From: Variovorax terrae
GTDB taxonomy: Bacteria > Pseudomonadota > Gammaproteobacteria > Burkholderiales > Burkholderiaceae_C
Length of the DNA stretch: 64,000 nt
Assembly (NCBI RefSeq): GCF_022809125.1
Contig: NZ_JALGBI010000001.1
Location: 1,550,001-1,614,000 of the forward strand
Direction of reading: 5' to 3'
How positions within the stretch are numbered: position 1 is the stretch's first letter; each line of letters begins with the position of its first letter. This document shows, in pieces, positions 57,379 to 64,000 of the stretch. The notes below the pieces were generated by a model that saw nothing but the letters and a program-made list of their open reading frames with translations, did no database searches and had not been told where the DNA came from. A program made the translations under genes and the position numbers.

Positions 57379-57969
57379 ATGTCTAACGCCAATTCCCTCG
57401 ACGCGCTGATCCAGGCGCTGCGGCGCCTGCCTGGCGTGGGGGTGAAGTCGGCCTCGCGCATGGCGTTCCACCTGCTGCAGCACGACCGCGAGGGCGCGCT
57501 GCACCTGTCGCAGGCGCTGCGGCAGGCCACCGACAGCGTGCGGCACTGCGCGCTGTGCCACACCTTCACCGAGGCCGAGGTCTGCGTTACCTGCCTGGAC
57601 CCGCAGCGCGATGCGGCCAAGCTGTGCGTGGTGGAGACGCCGGCCGACCAGTCGGCGGTGGAGCGCACTGCCGCCTACAAGGGCCGCTACTTCGTGCTGA
57701 TGGGCAAGCTCAGCCCGCTGGACGGCATCGGCCCCAAGGACATCGGCCTGCAGAAGCTGTTCGACCGCGCGACCGACGGCGTGGTCCAGGAAGTGATCCT
57801 GGCCACCAACTTCACGGCCGAAGGCGAGGCCACCGCGCACGTGATCGGCGAGGCGCTGAGAAGCCGCGGCCTGCAGGTCACGCGGCTGGCGCGCGGCGTG
57901 CCCGTGGGCAGCGAGCTGGAGTACGTGGACCTCGGCACCATCGCGCATGCGCTGGTCGATCGGCGCTAA
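57379..57969 (+). CDS. recR: Recombination mediator RecR
   Basis: 196 residues (E. coli 201): N-terminal helix-hairpin-helix [20 protein letters not shown], a four-Cys zinc finger ([16 protein letters not shown]), a Toprim domain opening [14 protein letters not shown], and a C-terminal Walker-B-like strand region. With RecO and RecF it loads RecA on gapped DNA. A family B repeat lies between ybaB and this gene. Confidence 0.96.
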   Translation: MSNANSLDALIQALRRLPGVGVKSASRMAFHLLQHDREGALHLSQALRQATDSVRHCALCHTFTEAEVCVTCLDPQRDAAKLCVVETPADQSAVERTAAYKGRYFVLMGKLSPLDGIGPKDIGLQKLFDRATDGVVQEVILATNFTAEGEATAHVIGEALRSRGLQVTRLARGVPVGSELEYVDLGTIAHALVDRR

Positions 57970-57996
57970 GGCCACGCGCGGGGCGGCAGAAAATTC

Positions 57997-58052
57997 TGCT
58001 ACAGTTTTGATAGCTGCCGGCGTCCACAGCGTGCGGACCTCCGGCACGAAAC
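57997..58052 (+). repeat. Family A dispersed repeat, copy 13, between recR and the MAPEG gene
   Basis: Forward copy: GCTACAGTTTTGATAGCTGC, GGCGTCCACAGCGTGCGGAC, CTCCGGCACGAAACC. Intergenic, immediately before the MAPEG start. Confidence 0.7.
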
Positions 58053-58059
58053 CTTCAAC

Positions 58060-58485
58060 ATGATGCCTGCCATGACCTCCACCCACTTCACCATCGCCTA
58101 CTGGTGCGTTCTGATCGCCGCCGTGCTGCCCATCGTCTGCGCGGGCCTGGCCAAGTACGGCGCCGTGGGGACGCCGCGGCGCGAAGGCGGCTTCGACAAC
58201 AGCGACCCGCGCGGCTGGCTGGCCCGGCAGACCGACTGGCGCGCCCGCGCCAATGCGGCGCAGGCCAACGGCTTCGAGAGCCTGCCGTTCTTCATCGGCG
58301 CGGTCGTCATTGCGCATCAGCTCGGCGCGCCGCAGACGCAGCTCGACATCCTGGCCTTTGTTTACATTGTGTTGCGATTGGTCTACGTGATGATGTACGT
58401 GGCCGGCCTGCCCAGCCTGCGCACCCTCGTCTGGACGCTGGCCTTCGCGGTGAATGTGGGCATCCTGTTCGTCGGCTATCGCTGA
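58060..58485 (+). CDS. MAPEG-family membrane protein
   Basis: 141 residues with four membrane spans (about 10-30, 72-92, 96-116, 120-138) and the MAPEG-type loops QANGFESLPFFIGAVV and YIVLRLVYVMMYVAGLPSLRTLVW. The family includes glutathione S-transferases and leukotriene synthases in eukaryotes; bacterial members are mostly uncharacterised. Start unclear: ATG at 58060, 58063 or 58072, none with a good ribosome binding site. A strong terminator follows. Confidence 0.8.
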   Translation: MMPAMTSTHFTIAYWCVLIAAVLPIVCAGLAKYGAVGTPRREGGFDNSDPRGWLARQTDWRARANAAQANGFESLPFFIGAVVIAHQLGAPQTQLDILAFVYIVLRLVYVMMYVAGLPSLRTLVWTLAFAVNVGILFVGYR

Positions 58486-58501
58486 GCCGCGCAGCTTACG
58501 T

Positions 58502-58540
58502 AAAAACCCGCACGGGGATGTTCCCGATGCGGGTTTTTTC
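58502..58540. terminator. Strong intrinsic terminator
   Basis: AAACCCGCA and TGCGGGTTT enclose an inner CGGGGA/TCCCG helix, followed by TTTTTTC; the mirror A-run makes it usable from both strands. Confidence 0.9.
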
Positions 58541-58586
58541 ATGCCTCACTAAGCTTCGAGGCAATCCGTCAAGAGAGAAGTCTTCC

Positions 58587-59633
58587 ATGCAAAACATAAC
58601 CTTCAATCGCAGGACGTTCGCATCGCTGGCCGCGCTCGGTGCCGCAGCCGTGGCCGTGCCCGCCTTGCGCGCGCAGCCCAAGCTCGAAAAAAGCAAGATC
58701 GCCATCGCCGTGGGCGGCAAGGCCGCGTTCTACTACCTGCCCCTCACCATCTCCGAACAGCTTGGCTATTTCAAGGCCGAGGGCCTCGATGTGGAGATCA
58801 GCGATTTCTCCGGCGGCGCGCGCGCGTTGCAGGCCGTGGTGGGCGGCTCGGCCGACGTCTGCTCGGGCGCGTTCGAGCACACCATCAACCTGCAGAGCAA
58901 GAACCAGTTCTTCCAGGCCTTCGTGCTGCAGGGCCGCGCGCCGCAGATCGCCCTGGGCATCTCCACCAAGGCCATGCCCAACTACAAGACGCTGGCCGAT
59001 CTCAAGGGCAAGAAGATCGGCGTGTCGGCCCCTGGCTCGTCCACCAACATGGTGGCCAACCTCGTGCTGTCGCGCGCCGGCCTCAAGGCCAGCGACGTGA
59101 GCTACATCGGCGTCGGCACCGCCGCCGGTGCGCTGGCCGCGCTGCGCTCGGGCCAGATCGACGCCATGAGCAACACCGACCCGGTGATGACCATGCTCGA
59201 ACAGAAGGGCGACGTGAAGATCGTCAGCGACACGCGCACGCTCAAGGGCACGCTCGACGTGTTCGGCGGCTCCATGCCGGCGGCCTGCCTGTACGCCTCG
59301 ACCGAGTTCATCCAGAAGAACCCCAACACCTGCCAGGCGCTGGCCAATGCCATCGTGCACGGCCTCAAGTGGCTGCAGACCGCCGGTCCGAGCGACATCA
59401 TCAAGACCGTGCCCGAGTCCTACCTGCTGGGTGACCGCGCGCTGTACCTGGCCTCGTTCAACAAGGTGCGCGAGGCGATTGCGCTGGACGGCCTGGTGCC
59501 CGACGATGGCCCCAAGACCGCGCTCAAGGCGCTGGCCAGCTTCGACAACACGGTCAAGGCCGACAAGATCGACCTGGCCAAGACCTACACCAACGAATTC
59601 GCCCGCCGCGCCAAAGAGAAATTCAAGGCCTGA
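58587..59633 (+). CDS. ABC transporter substrate-binding protein, nitrate/taurine (NMT1/SsuA) type
   Basis: 348 residues. An N-terminal export signal with twin Arg (NRRTFASLAALGAAAVAVP) suggests Tat or Sec export. The mature part follows the NMT1/THI5-like pattern: KIAIAVGGKAAFYYLPLTI, GYFKAEGLDVEISDFSGG, the ligand lobe VVGGSADVCSGAFEHT, and MLEQKGDVKIVSDTRTLKG. Such proteins bind sulfonates, pyrimidine precursors or aromatic acids; the ligand cannot be told here. First gene of a three-gene ABC operon. Confidence 0.86.
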   Translation: MQNITFNRRTFASLAALGAAAVAVPALRAQPKLEKSKIAIAVGGKAAFYYLPLTISEQLGYFKAEGLDVEISDFSGGARALQAVVGGSADVCSGAFEHTINLQSKNQFFQAFVLQGRAPQIALGISTKAMPNYKTLADLKGKKIGVSAPGSSTNMVANLVLSRAGLKASDVSYIGVGTAAGALAALRSGQIDAMSNTDPVMTMLEQKGDVKIVSDTRTLKGTLDVFGGSMPAACLYASTEFIQKNPNTCQALANAIVHGLKWLQTAGPSDIIKTVPESYLLGDRALYLASFNKVREAIALDGLVPDDGPKTALKALASFDNTVKADKIDLAKTYTNEFARRAKEKFKA

Positions 59634-59670
59634 GCGCGTTCGAGCGCTACCCAGGCCCTAAACTCGGCCC

Positions 59671-60473
59671 ATGTCCGAATTCGCACTCGAACTCCTCAAC
59701 ATCAGCGTCACCTTCCGCTCGAAGGAGGACAAGAGCCAGCGCTACACCGCGGTGGCCGACACCACGTTGCGCATCCGCGCCGGTGAGTTCGTCTCGGTGG
59801 TCGGCCCCACGGGCTGCGGCAAGTCCACGCTGCTGAACATCGGCGCCGGCTTGCTGGAGCCTTCCTCGGGCGAGGTGAAGGTGTTCGGCCAGCCGCTGCA
59901 GGGCATCAACGCGCGCGCCGGCTACATGTTCCAGACCGAGGCGCTGATGCCCTGGCGCAGCGCCATCGACAACGTGATGGTCGGCCTGCAGTACCGCGGC
60001 GTGCCCGCCGCCAGGCCCAAGCCTGGCTCGAGCGCGTGGGCCTCGGCGAGTTCGGCGACCGCTATCCGCACCAGCTCTCGGGCGGCATGCGCAAGCGCAC
60101 GGCGCTGGCGCAGACGCTGGCGCTCGACCCCGACATCATCCTGATGGACGAGCCCTTCAGCGCGCTCGACATCCAGACCCGCCAGCTCATGGAGAACGAG
60201 GTGCTCGACCTCTGGGCCGCCAGGAAGAAGGCCGTGCTGTTCATCACGCACGACCTCGACGAGGCCATCGCCATGAGCGACCGCGTGGTGGTGCTCTCGG
60301 CCGGGCCGGCGACGCACCCGATCGGCGAGTTCGGCATCGACTTGGCGCGGCCGCGCGACGTGGCCGAGGTACGCAACCAGCCGCGCTTCGTGGAACTGCA
60401 CAGCCAGATCTGGGGCGTGCTGCGCGACGAGGTGCTCAAGGGCTACGCCCAGCAACTGAAGAAGGCGGCCTGA
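59671..60473 (+). pseudogene. ABC transporter ATPase gene with a frameshift
   Basis: Two overlapping frames together make one SsuB/TauB-like ATPase. The first (from ATG 59671) carries Walker [21 protein letters not shown] and the Q-loop MFQTEALMPWRSAIDNV, then drifts into nonsense after about residue 110 and would end at 60144. The other frame resumes with QAWLERVGLGEFGDRYP, the signature LSGGMRKRTALAQTLALDP, Walker B IILMDEPFSALD, and the His-switch FITHDLDEAIAMSD, ending at 60473. The 803-base span is one base short of a full frame, so a single deletion near 60005-60025 (CCCGCCGCCAGGCCC) explains it. It may be a true mutation or a sequencing error. Confidence 0.85.
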
Positions 60474-60475
60474 CC

Positions 60476-61315
60476 ATGTGGCGCGCCCTCAGGCTTTCCG
60501 ACAAGAACCTGCGTTTCTGGCAGGTGGCCCTGCTGATCTTGATCCTGCTGGCCTGGCATGTCGCCTCGCGCAACCAGCAGGTCGCGTTCTTCATGGGCGA
60601 GCCGATCAAGGTGGCCGGCCGCATCTGGTCGTGGTTCCTGCCGTTCGGCTTCGGCGAGAGCCTGCTGTTTCCCGACGGCCTGCCGGGCAATGCCGACATC
60701 TACCTGCACCTGGGCGTGACGCTGCTGGAAACCGTGCTGGCCTTCGTGATCGGCACCGTGCTGGGCCTGGCCTGCGGCCTGTGGCTGGCGCTCACGCCCA
60801 CGGCCAGCGCGCTGCTGGACCCCTACATCAAGGCCGCGAATTCGATGCCGCGCGTGATCCTCGCGCCGATCTTCGCGCTGTGGTTCGGCCTGGGCATCTG
60901 GAGCAAGGTGGCGCTGGCGGTGACGCTGGTGTTTTTCATCGTGTTCTTCAACGTCTACCAGGGCGTGAAGGAGGTCAGCCCGGTGGTGCTGGCCAATGCC
61001 CGCATGCTGGGCGCCAACCAGAGCCAGCTGCTGCGCACGGTCTACCTGCCCAGCGCCACGAGCTGGGTGTTCTCCAGCCTGCACACCTCGGTGGGCCTGG
61101 CGTTCGTGGGGGCGGTGGTGGGCGAGTACCTGGGCTCGGCGCGCGGCGTGGGCTACCTGATCCTGCAGGCCGAGGGCACCTTCGACGTCAACACCGTGTT
61201 CGCCGGCATCGTGGTGCTGACCGCCTTTGCGCTGGTGCTCGACGGCATCGTCGGCAAGCTCGAAAAACGGCTCATGAAGTGGCAGCCCCGGCAGGGCGAG
61301 ACCGAAAAGCTCTGA
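60476..61315 (+). CDS. ABC transporter permease, SsuC/TauC-like
   Basis: 279 residues, six membrane spans, with the EAA loop VVLANARMLGANQSQLLRTVYLP and the N-terminal span QVALLILILLAWHVA. Belongs to the binding-protein-dependent permeases of the nitrate/sulfonate group, matching the upstream binding protein. Starts two bases after the ATPase stop. If the ATPase frameshift is real, the whole transporter is inactive; that this permease is intact argues for a recent event or a sequence error. Confidence 0.9.
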   Translation: MWRALRLSDKNLRFWQVALLILILLAWHVASRNQQVAFFMGEPIKVAGRIWSWFLPFGFGESLLFPDGLPGNADIYLHLGVTLLETVLAFVIGTVLGLACGLWLALTPTASALLDPYIKAANSMPRVILAPIFALWFGLGIWSKVALAVTLVFFIVFFNVYQGVKEVSPVVLANARMLGANQSQLLRTVYLPSATSWVFSSLHTSVGLAFVGAVVGEYLGSARGVGYLILQAEGTFDVNTVFAGIVVLTAFALVLDGIVGKLEKRLMKWQPRQGETEKL

Positions 61316-61328
61316 ACTCTGAAGCCTG

Positions 61329-62258
61329 TCAGGCCTCGCCGGCGAGCAGCCGCCTGAAGTGGATGGCGACCGGCGCAAGCGCGCGGTCGACCCGGGTGAT
61401 CAGGCAGACCGGCGGCACGCGCACCGGCAGTTCCAGCGGCAGCACGCGCAGCACGCCCAGGCGGGCGTAGTGCGCGGCCAGCGAGGCCGGCATCACGGCC
61501 GCCATGTCCGAGGCTTCGAGCAGGGCGGTGGTCACGATGGTGGACGCCGTCTCGGTGATGTTGAGCCGCGCGTGGATGCCGGCTTCGCGCAGCGCGGCCT
61601 CGAAGCGCACGCGCTGCGGCGATCCCGGCGGCTGCAACACCCACGACCACTGCGCCATGTCTTCCAGCGTGACCGAGGCGCGCTCCAGCACGGGGTGGCC
61701 GGCCCCGACCACCACCACCTGCAGTTCGTCGAGCAGCGGGATGCAGGAGAACTCCTCGGCGCTGTGGCCGTCGGTGAGCCGGCCCAGCATCAGGTCCACG
61801 TCGCCGCGGCCCAGTTGCGCGAGCATCACGTCGCTGGTCTCCACCACCACCGAGACCGCCACCTGCGGATGGCGCCGCCGGTACTCGATCAGCGCAGGGG
61901 TGAGCAGTTCGGGCACGGCGCCCGGCACGCTGCCGATGCGCAGGGCGCCGTGCAGGCCGGAGCGCAGCGCCTGCATCTCCTCGCGTGCGCCGCCAAAGTC
62001 CGTCAGCACGCGCTTGGCGTAGCGGATCAGCACCTCGCCGTAGGCCGTGGGCTCCATGCCGCGCGCCAGCCGCTCGAACAGGCGCTCATCCAGCGCGTCC
62101 TCGAGCTGCAGCAGCAGCTTGGTGGCGGCCGGCTGGCTGATGTTCATGGCCGCGGCGGCGCGCCCGAGGTTGCGCTGCGTGTCCAGCAGTGCCAGCAGCA
62201 TCAGCTGGCGCGGGCGGACGCGCAGCAGCAGGGACAGGTCGGCGGAGGGGGCGGGCAT
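61329..62258 (-). CDS. LysR-family transcriptional regulator
   Basis: 309 residues. N-terminal winged helix (RVRPRQLMLLALLDTQRNLG, AAAAMNISQPAATKLLLQLE) followed by the periplasmic-binding-like effector domain. ATG at 62258 (MPAPSADLSLLLRV) is chosen from family length; the frame is open further upstream. It is divergent from the Bug-type binding-protein gene, with a palindrome in the shared region, the usual place for a LysR protein to act. The inducer is unknown; the downstream pdxA-like gene suggests a hydroxy-acid degradation cluster. Confidence 0.9.
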   Translation of the reverse strand: MPAPSADLSLLLRVRPRQLMLLALLDTQRNLGRAAAAMNISQPAATKLLLQLEDALDERLFERLARGMEPTAYGEVLIRYAKRVLTDFGGAREEMQALRSGLHGALRIGSVPGAVPELLTPALIEYRRRHPQVAVSVVVETSDVMLAQLGRGDVDLMLGRLTDGHSAEEFSCIPLLDELQVVVVGAGHPVLERASVTLEDMAQWSWVLQPPGSPQRVRFEAALREAGIHARLNITETASTIVTTALLEASDMAAVMPASLAAHYARLGVLRVLPLELPVRVPPVCLITRVDRALAPVAIHFRRLLAGEA

Positions 62259-62281
62259 GCGGGGTGGAGAGGCGGTGCTTG

Positions 62282-62297
62282 ATATACAAATGTATAT
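62282..62297. promoter_or_regulatory. Palindromic operator candidate between LysR and Bug genes
   Basis: ATATACA - AA - TGTATAT, a perfect 7-bp inverted repeat, sits in the divergent intergenic region 24 bases from the regulator start. It fits a LysR-type activation site. Confidence 0.6.
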
Positions 62298-62404
62298 GGT
62301 TTCCTGGCGAAACGGGATTGGAAAGACGCTCGATTCCCCCGTACCCTTGCCGGCAGCCCTGCATGCACAGACCGGGCGGCATATACCTACAGGAGATAAC
62401 ACCC

Positions 62405-63388
62405 ATGGTTTCATTTGCGCGGCTTCAACGGCGGGCCTGGTTTGCCTGCATGCTGGCCGGCTTCGGCCTGGCGGCGCAGGCCCAATCCCCATCCCCGGCG
62501 GACAAGCCCGTGCGCATCATGGTCGGGGCCTCGCCCGGCGGCGGCACCGACATCCTCGCGCGCGTGCTGGCCGAGAAGTTCGCGGGCGGGCTGCGGCAGC
62601 CCGTGGTGGTGGAAAACCGGCCCGGTGCTTCCAACACCATCGCGGCCGACATGACGGCCCACGCGCAGGCCGACGGTTCGACGCTGCTGCTGGCCACCAA
62701 CACCGGGCAAGCGGTGGCGCCGCACCTGCTCAAGCTCAAGTACGACCCGCTCAAGGACCTGCAGCCGATCGGCCTGGTGGCGGTGATGCCGAACGTGCTC
62801 GTGGTCTCGGCCAGCGGGCCCTACAAGACAGTGCGCCAGTTGGCGCAGGCGATGGCCGAGAAGCCGGGCTCCTTCAAGTACGCCTCCTCGGGCGTGGGCA
62901 GCACGCAGCACATCGGCGGCGAGGCTTTCAACCTCAGCACCGGGCTGAAGTCGATCCACGTGCCCTACAAGGGCAGCAGCGCCGCGCACATCGACATCAT
63001 CGCGGGCGAGGTGGACATGATGTTCGACTCCACCTCGTCGGCCATGGGGCAGATCAAGGGCGGCAAGTTCCGGGCGCTCGCGGTGACCTCGCCCCGGCGC
63101 TCCGCCGAGCTGCCGGACACGCCGACGCTGGCCGAGGAGGGCGTGCGCGGCGCCGATGTGTCCACCTGGTACGGCCTGTTCACGACGGCCGGCGCCCCGA
63201 AGGCCGCCGTCGAGCGCCTGAGCGCCGAGCTCACGCGCACGCTCAGGCTGCCCGAGGTCCAGGCCCGCATCAAGGACCTGGGCGGCGAGATCAGCATCCT
63301 GACGGTGGAGCAGTTCGCCGACATGAACAAGGCCGAGTACGAGCGCTACGGCAGGCTCGTGCGCGAAGCCGGCATCAAGGCCGAATGA
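62405..63388 (+). CDS. Bug/TctC-family tripartite transport substrate-binding protein
   Basis: 327 residues: Sec signal (MVSFARLQRRAWFACMLAGFGLAAQA) then the typical TctC mature start KPVRIMVGASPGGGTDILARV, VVENRPGASNTIAAD, YASSGVGSTQHIGGE and HVPYKGSSAAHIDIIAGEVDMM (split as VPYKGSSAAHIDIIAGEVD). Bug proteins bind small carboxylates with very high affinity. CAGGAG precedes the ATG. No TctA/TctB membrane genes are visible in the window. It is likely coregulated with the pdxA-like gene that follows. Confidence 0.92.
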   Translation: MVSFARLQRRAWFACMLAGFGLAAQAQSPSPADKPVRIMVGASPGGGTDILARVLAEKFAGGLRQPVVVENRPGASNTIAADMTAHAQADGSTLLLATNTGQAVAPHLLKLKYDPLKDLQPIGLVAVMPNVLVVSASGPYKTVRQLAQAMAEKPGSFKYASSGVGSTQHIGGEAFNLSTGLKSIHVPYKGSSAAHIDIIAGEVDMMFDSTSSAMGQIKGGKFRALAVTSPRRSAELPDTPTLAEEGVRGADVSTWYGLFTTAGAPKAAVERLSAELTRTLRLPEVQARIKDLGGEISILTVEQFADMNKAEYERYGRLVREAGIKAE

Positions 63389-63433
63389 GGCCCATCCCCC
63401 TGACCTCCCAAGAATAACCAAGGACCTGCATCC

Positions 63434-64000
63434 ATGACGACGCAACGACCCCGCCTGGCGGTGCTGCTGGGCGACCCGGCGGGCATCGGCCCCGAGATGG
63501 CCGTCAAGCTGCTGGCGCGGCCGCATAACCTGGAGGCGGCCGATGTGCTGCTGATCGCCGACCCCGCCGTGCTCGCGCAGGGCCAGCGCATCGCGGGCGT
63601 GCAGCTCGATGCGCTGGCCGCCGGCGATCTGGAGCATTTGCGCCTGGCGCCGGGCCGCGTGTCGCTGCTGGCGCAGGACTGGATGGGCGGGCGCGAGCCG
63701 GTGCTGGGCGAGTCCAACGCCGAATCGGGCCGGGCCTCGTTCCAGGCGCTGGCGCTGGCGACCGAGGCCGCCCGGCGCGGCTGCGTGGACGGCATCCTGT
63801 TCGCACCGCTCAACAAGCATTCGCTGCGGCTGGGCGGGCTCACCCACGAGGACGAGCTGCGCTACATGCAGGAGCGCTTCGGCGTGACGGGCTTCGTCTG
63901 CGAGTTCAACCTCACGCAGCAGCTCTGGACCTCGCGCGTGACCTCGCACATTCCGCTGAAGGACGTGGCCGGCCAGATCACGCAGCAGGGCGTCTGCGAC
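63434..64000 (+). CDS. PdxA-family dehydrogenase, 3' end outside the window
   Basis: At least 189 residues, running off the right edge. MTTQRPRLAVLLGDPAGIGPEMAVKLL has the PdxA GDPAGIGPE motif, and the next stretches (LGESNAESGRASFQAL, GILFAPLNKHSLRLGG) match the family. True PdxA acts in pyridoxal phosphate synthesis; paralogues (PdxA2) act on 4-phosphothreonate or similar sugar acids. The Bug/LysR neighbourhood makes the catabolic type more likely. Not enough sequence to decide. Confidence 0.75.
   Translation, partial: MTTQRPRLAVLLGDPAGIGPEMAVKLLARPHNLEAADVLLIADPAVLAQGQRIAGVQLDALAAGDLEHLRLAPGRVSLLAQDWMGGREPVLGESNAESGRASFQALALATEAARRGCVDGILFAPLNKHSLRLGGLTHEDELRYMQERFGVTGFVCEFNLTQQLWTSRVTSHIPLKDVAGQITQQGVCD

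Overview
The window looks like chromosome of a high-GC betaproteobacterium, most likely a member of the Comamonadaceae (Burkholderiales). The grounds are gene order (skp-lpxD-fabZ-lpxA-lpxB-rnhB; ftsH-folP-glmM; dnaX-ybaB-recR with a 4.5S RNA gene beside dnaX; pstSCAB-phoU-phoB-phoR), Bug/TctC-type binding proteins, frequent GTG/TTG starts, tightly overlapping genes, and a degenerate AT-cored repeat of about 60 bp that I believe is common in that family but could not check. No prophage, transposase, CRISPR array or tRNA gene was found.

Layout. 1-5.1 kb: outer-membrane and lipid A operon (skp end, lpxD, fabZ, lpxA, lpxB) continuing into rnhB and a TrmH-type rRNA methyltransferase. 5.1-10.7 kb: carAB, then greA behind its own promoter and a leader hairpin, and a small membrane protein. 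10.8-16.7 kb: YhbY-like protein, rlmE, ftsH, folP, glmM and a small tail-anchored protein. 16.7-18.3 kb: arsR-arsC-aquaporin operon on the minus strand, with an operator palindrome.

18.4-36.7 kb is a phosphate-starvation supercluster: phoX, a candidate lipid-remodelling operon (OlsB-like acyltransferase, PlcP-like phospholipase C, GT4 glycosyltransferase), ppk-sixA, a Lys/Ala/Pro-rich ribbon-helix-helix-like protein with a perfect palindromic operator, ppx, an orphan binding protein, a fasciclin lipoprotein, and pstSCAB-phoUBR. Three places in it carry good Pho boxes (TGTCAC/T-type heptamers at 11-nt pitch): before phoX, before ppk, and between the divergent fasciclin and pstS genes. A fourth, imperfect one precedes a glycerophosphodiesterase gene at 51.3 kb. 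Together these genes would scavenge phosphate, replace phospholipids with phosphorus-free lipids, turn over polyphosphate and run the PhoBR switch.

36.7-51.3 kb: MATE exporter, GT-C glycosyltransferase, L31, rho, trxA, then an AddB-AddA recombination nuclease pair, a flavoprotein, a CusF-like protein, a Doc-type toxin-antitoxin pair and the glycerophosphodiesterase. 51.7-54.8 kb is an accessory islet of three unfamiliar small exported proteins and a NarL-type response regulator. 54.8-58.5 kb: 4.5S RNA, dnaX (with an A9 slippage site), ybaB, recR and a MAPEG protein. 58.6-64 kb: a nitrate/taurine-type ABC transporter whose ATPase gene is frameshifted, a LysR regulator, a Bug binding protein and the start of a pdxA-like gene.

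Two repeat families stand out. Family A has at least 13 degenerate copies in both orientations, many read through in frame inside genes, five of them in the addBA pair. Family B is a two-hairpin REP-like element with two intergenic copies. Repeat boundaries and most operators and promoters were judged by eye.
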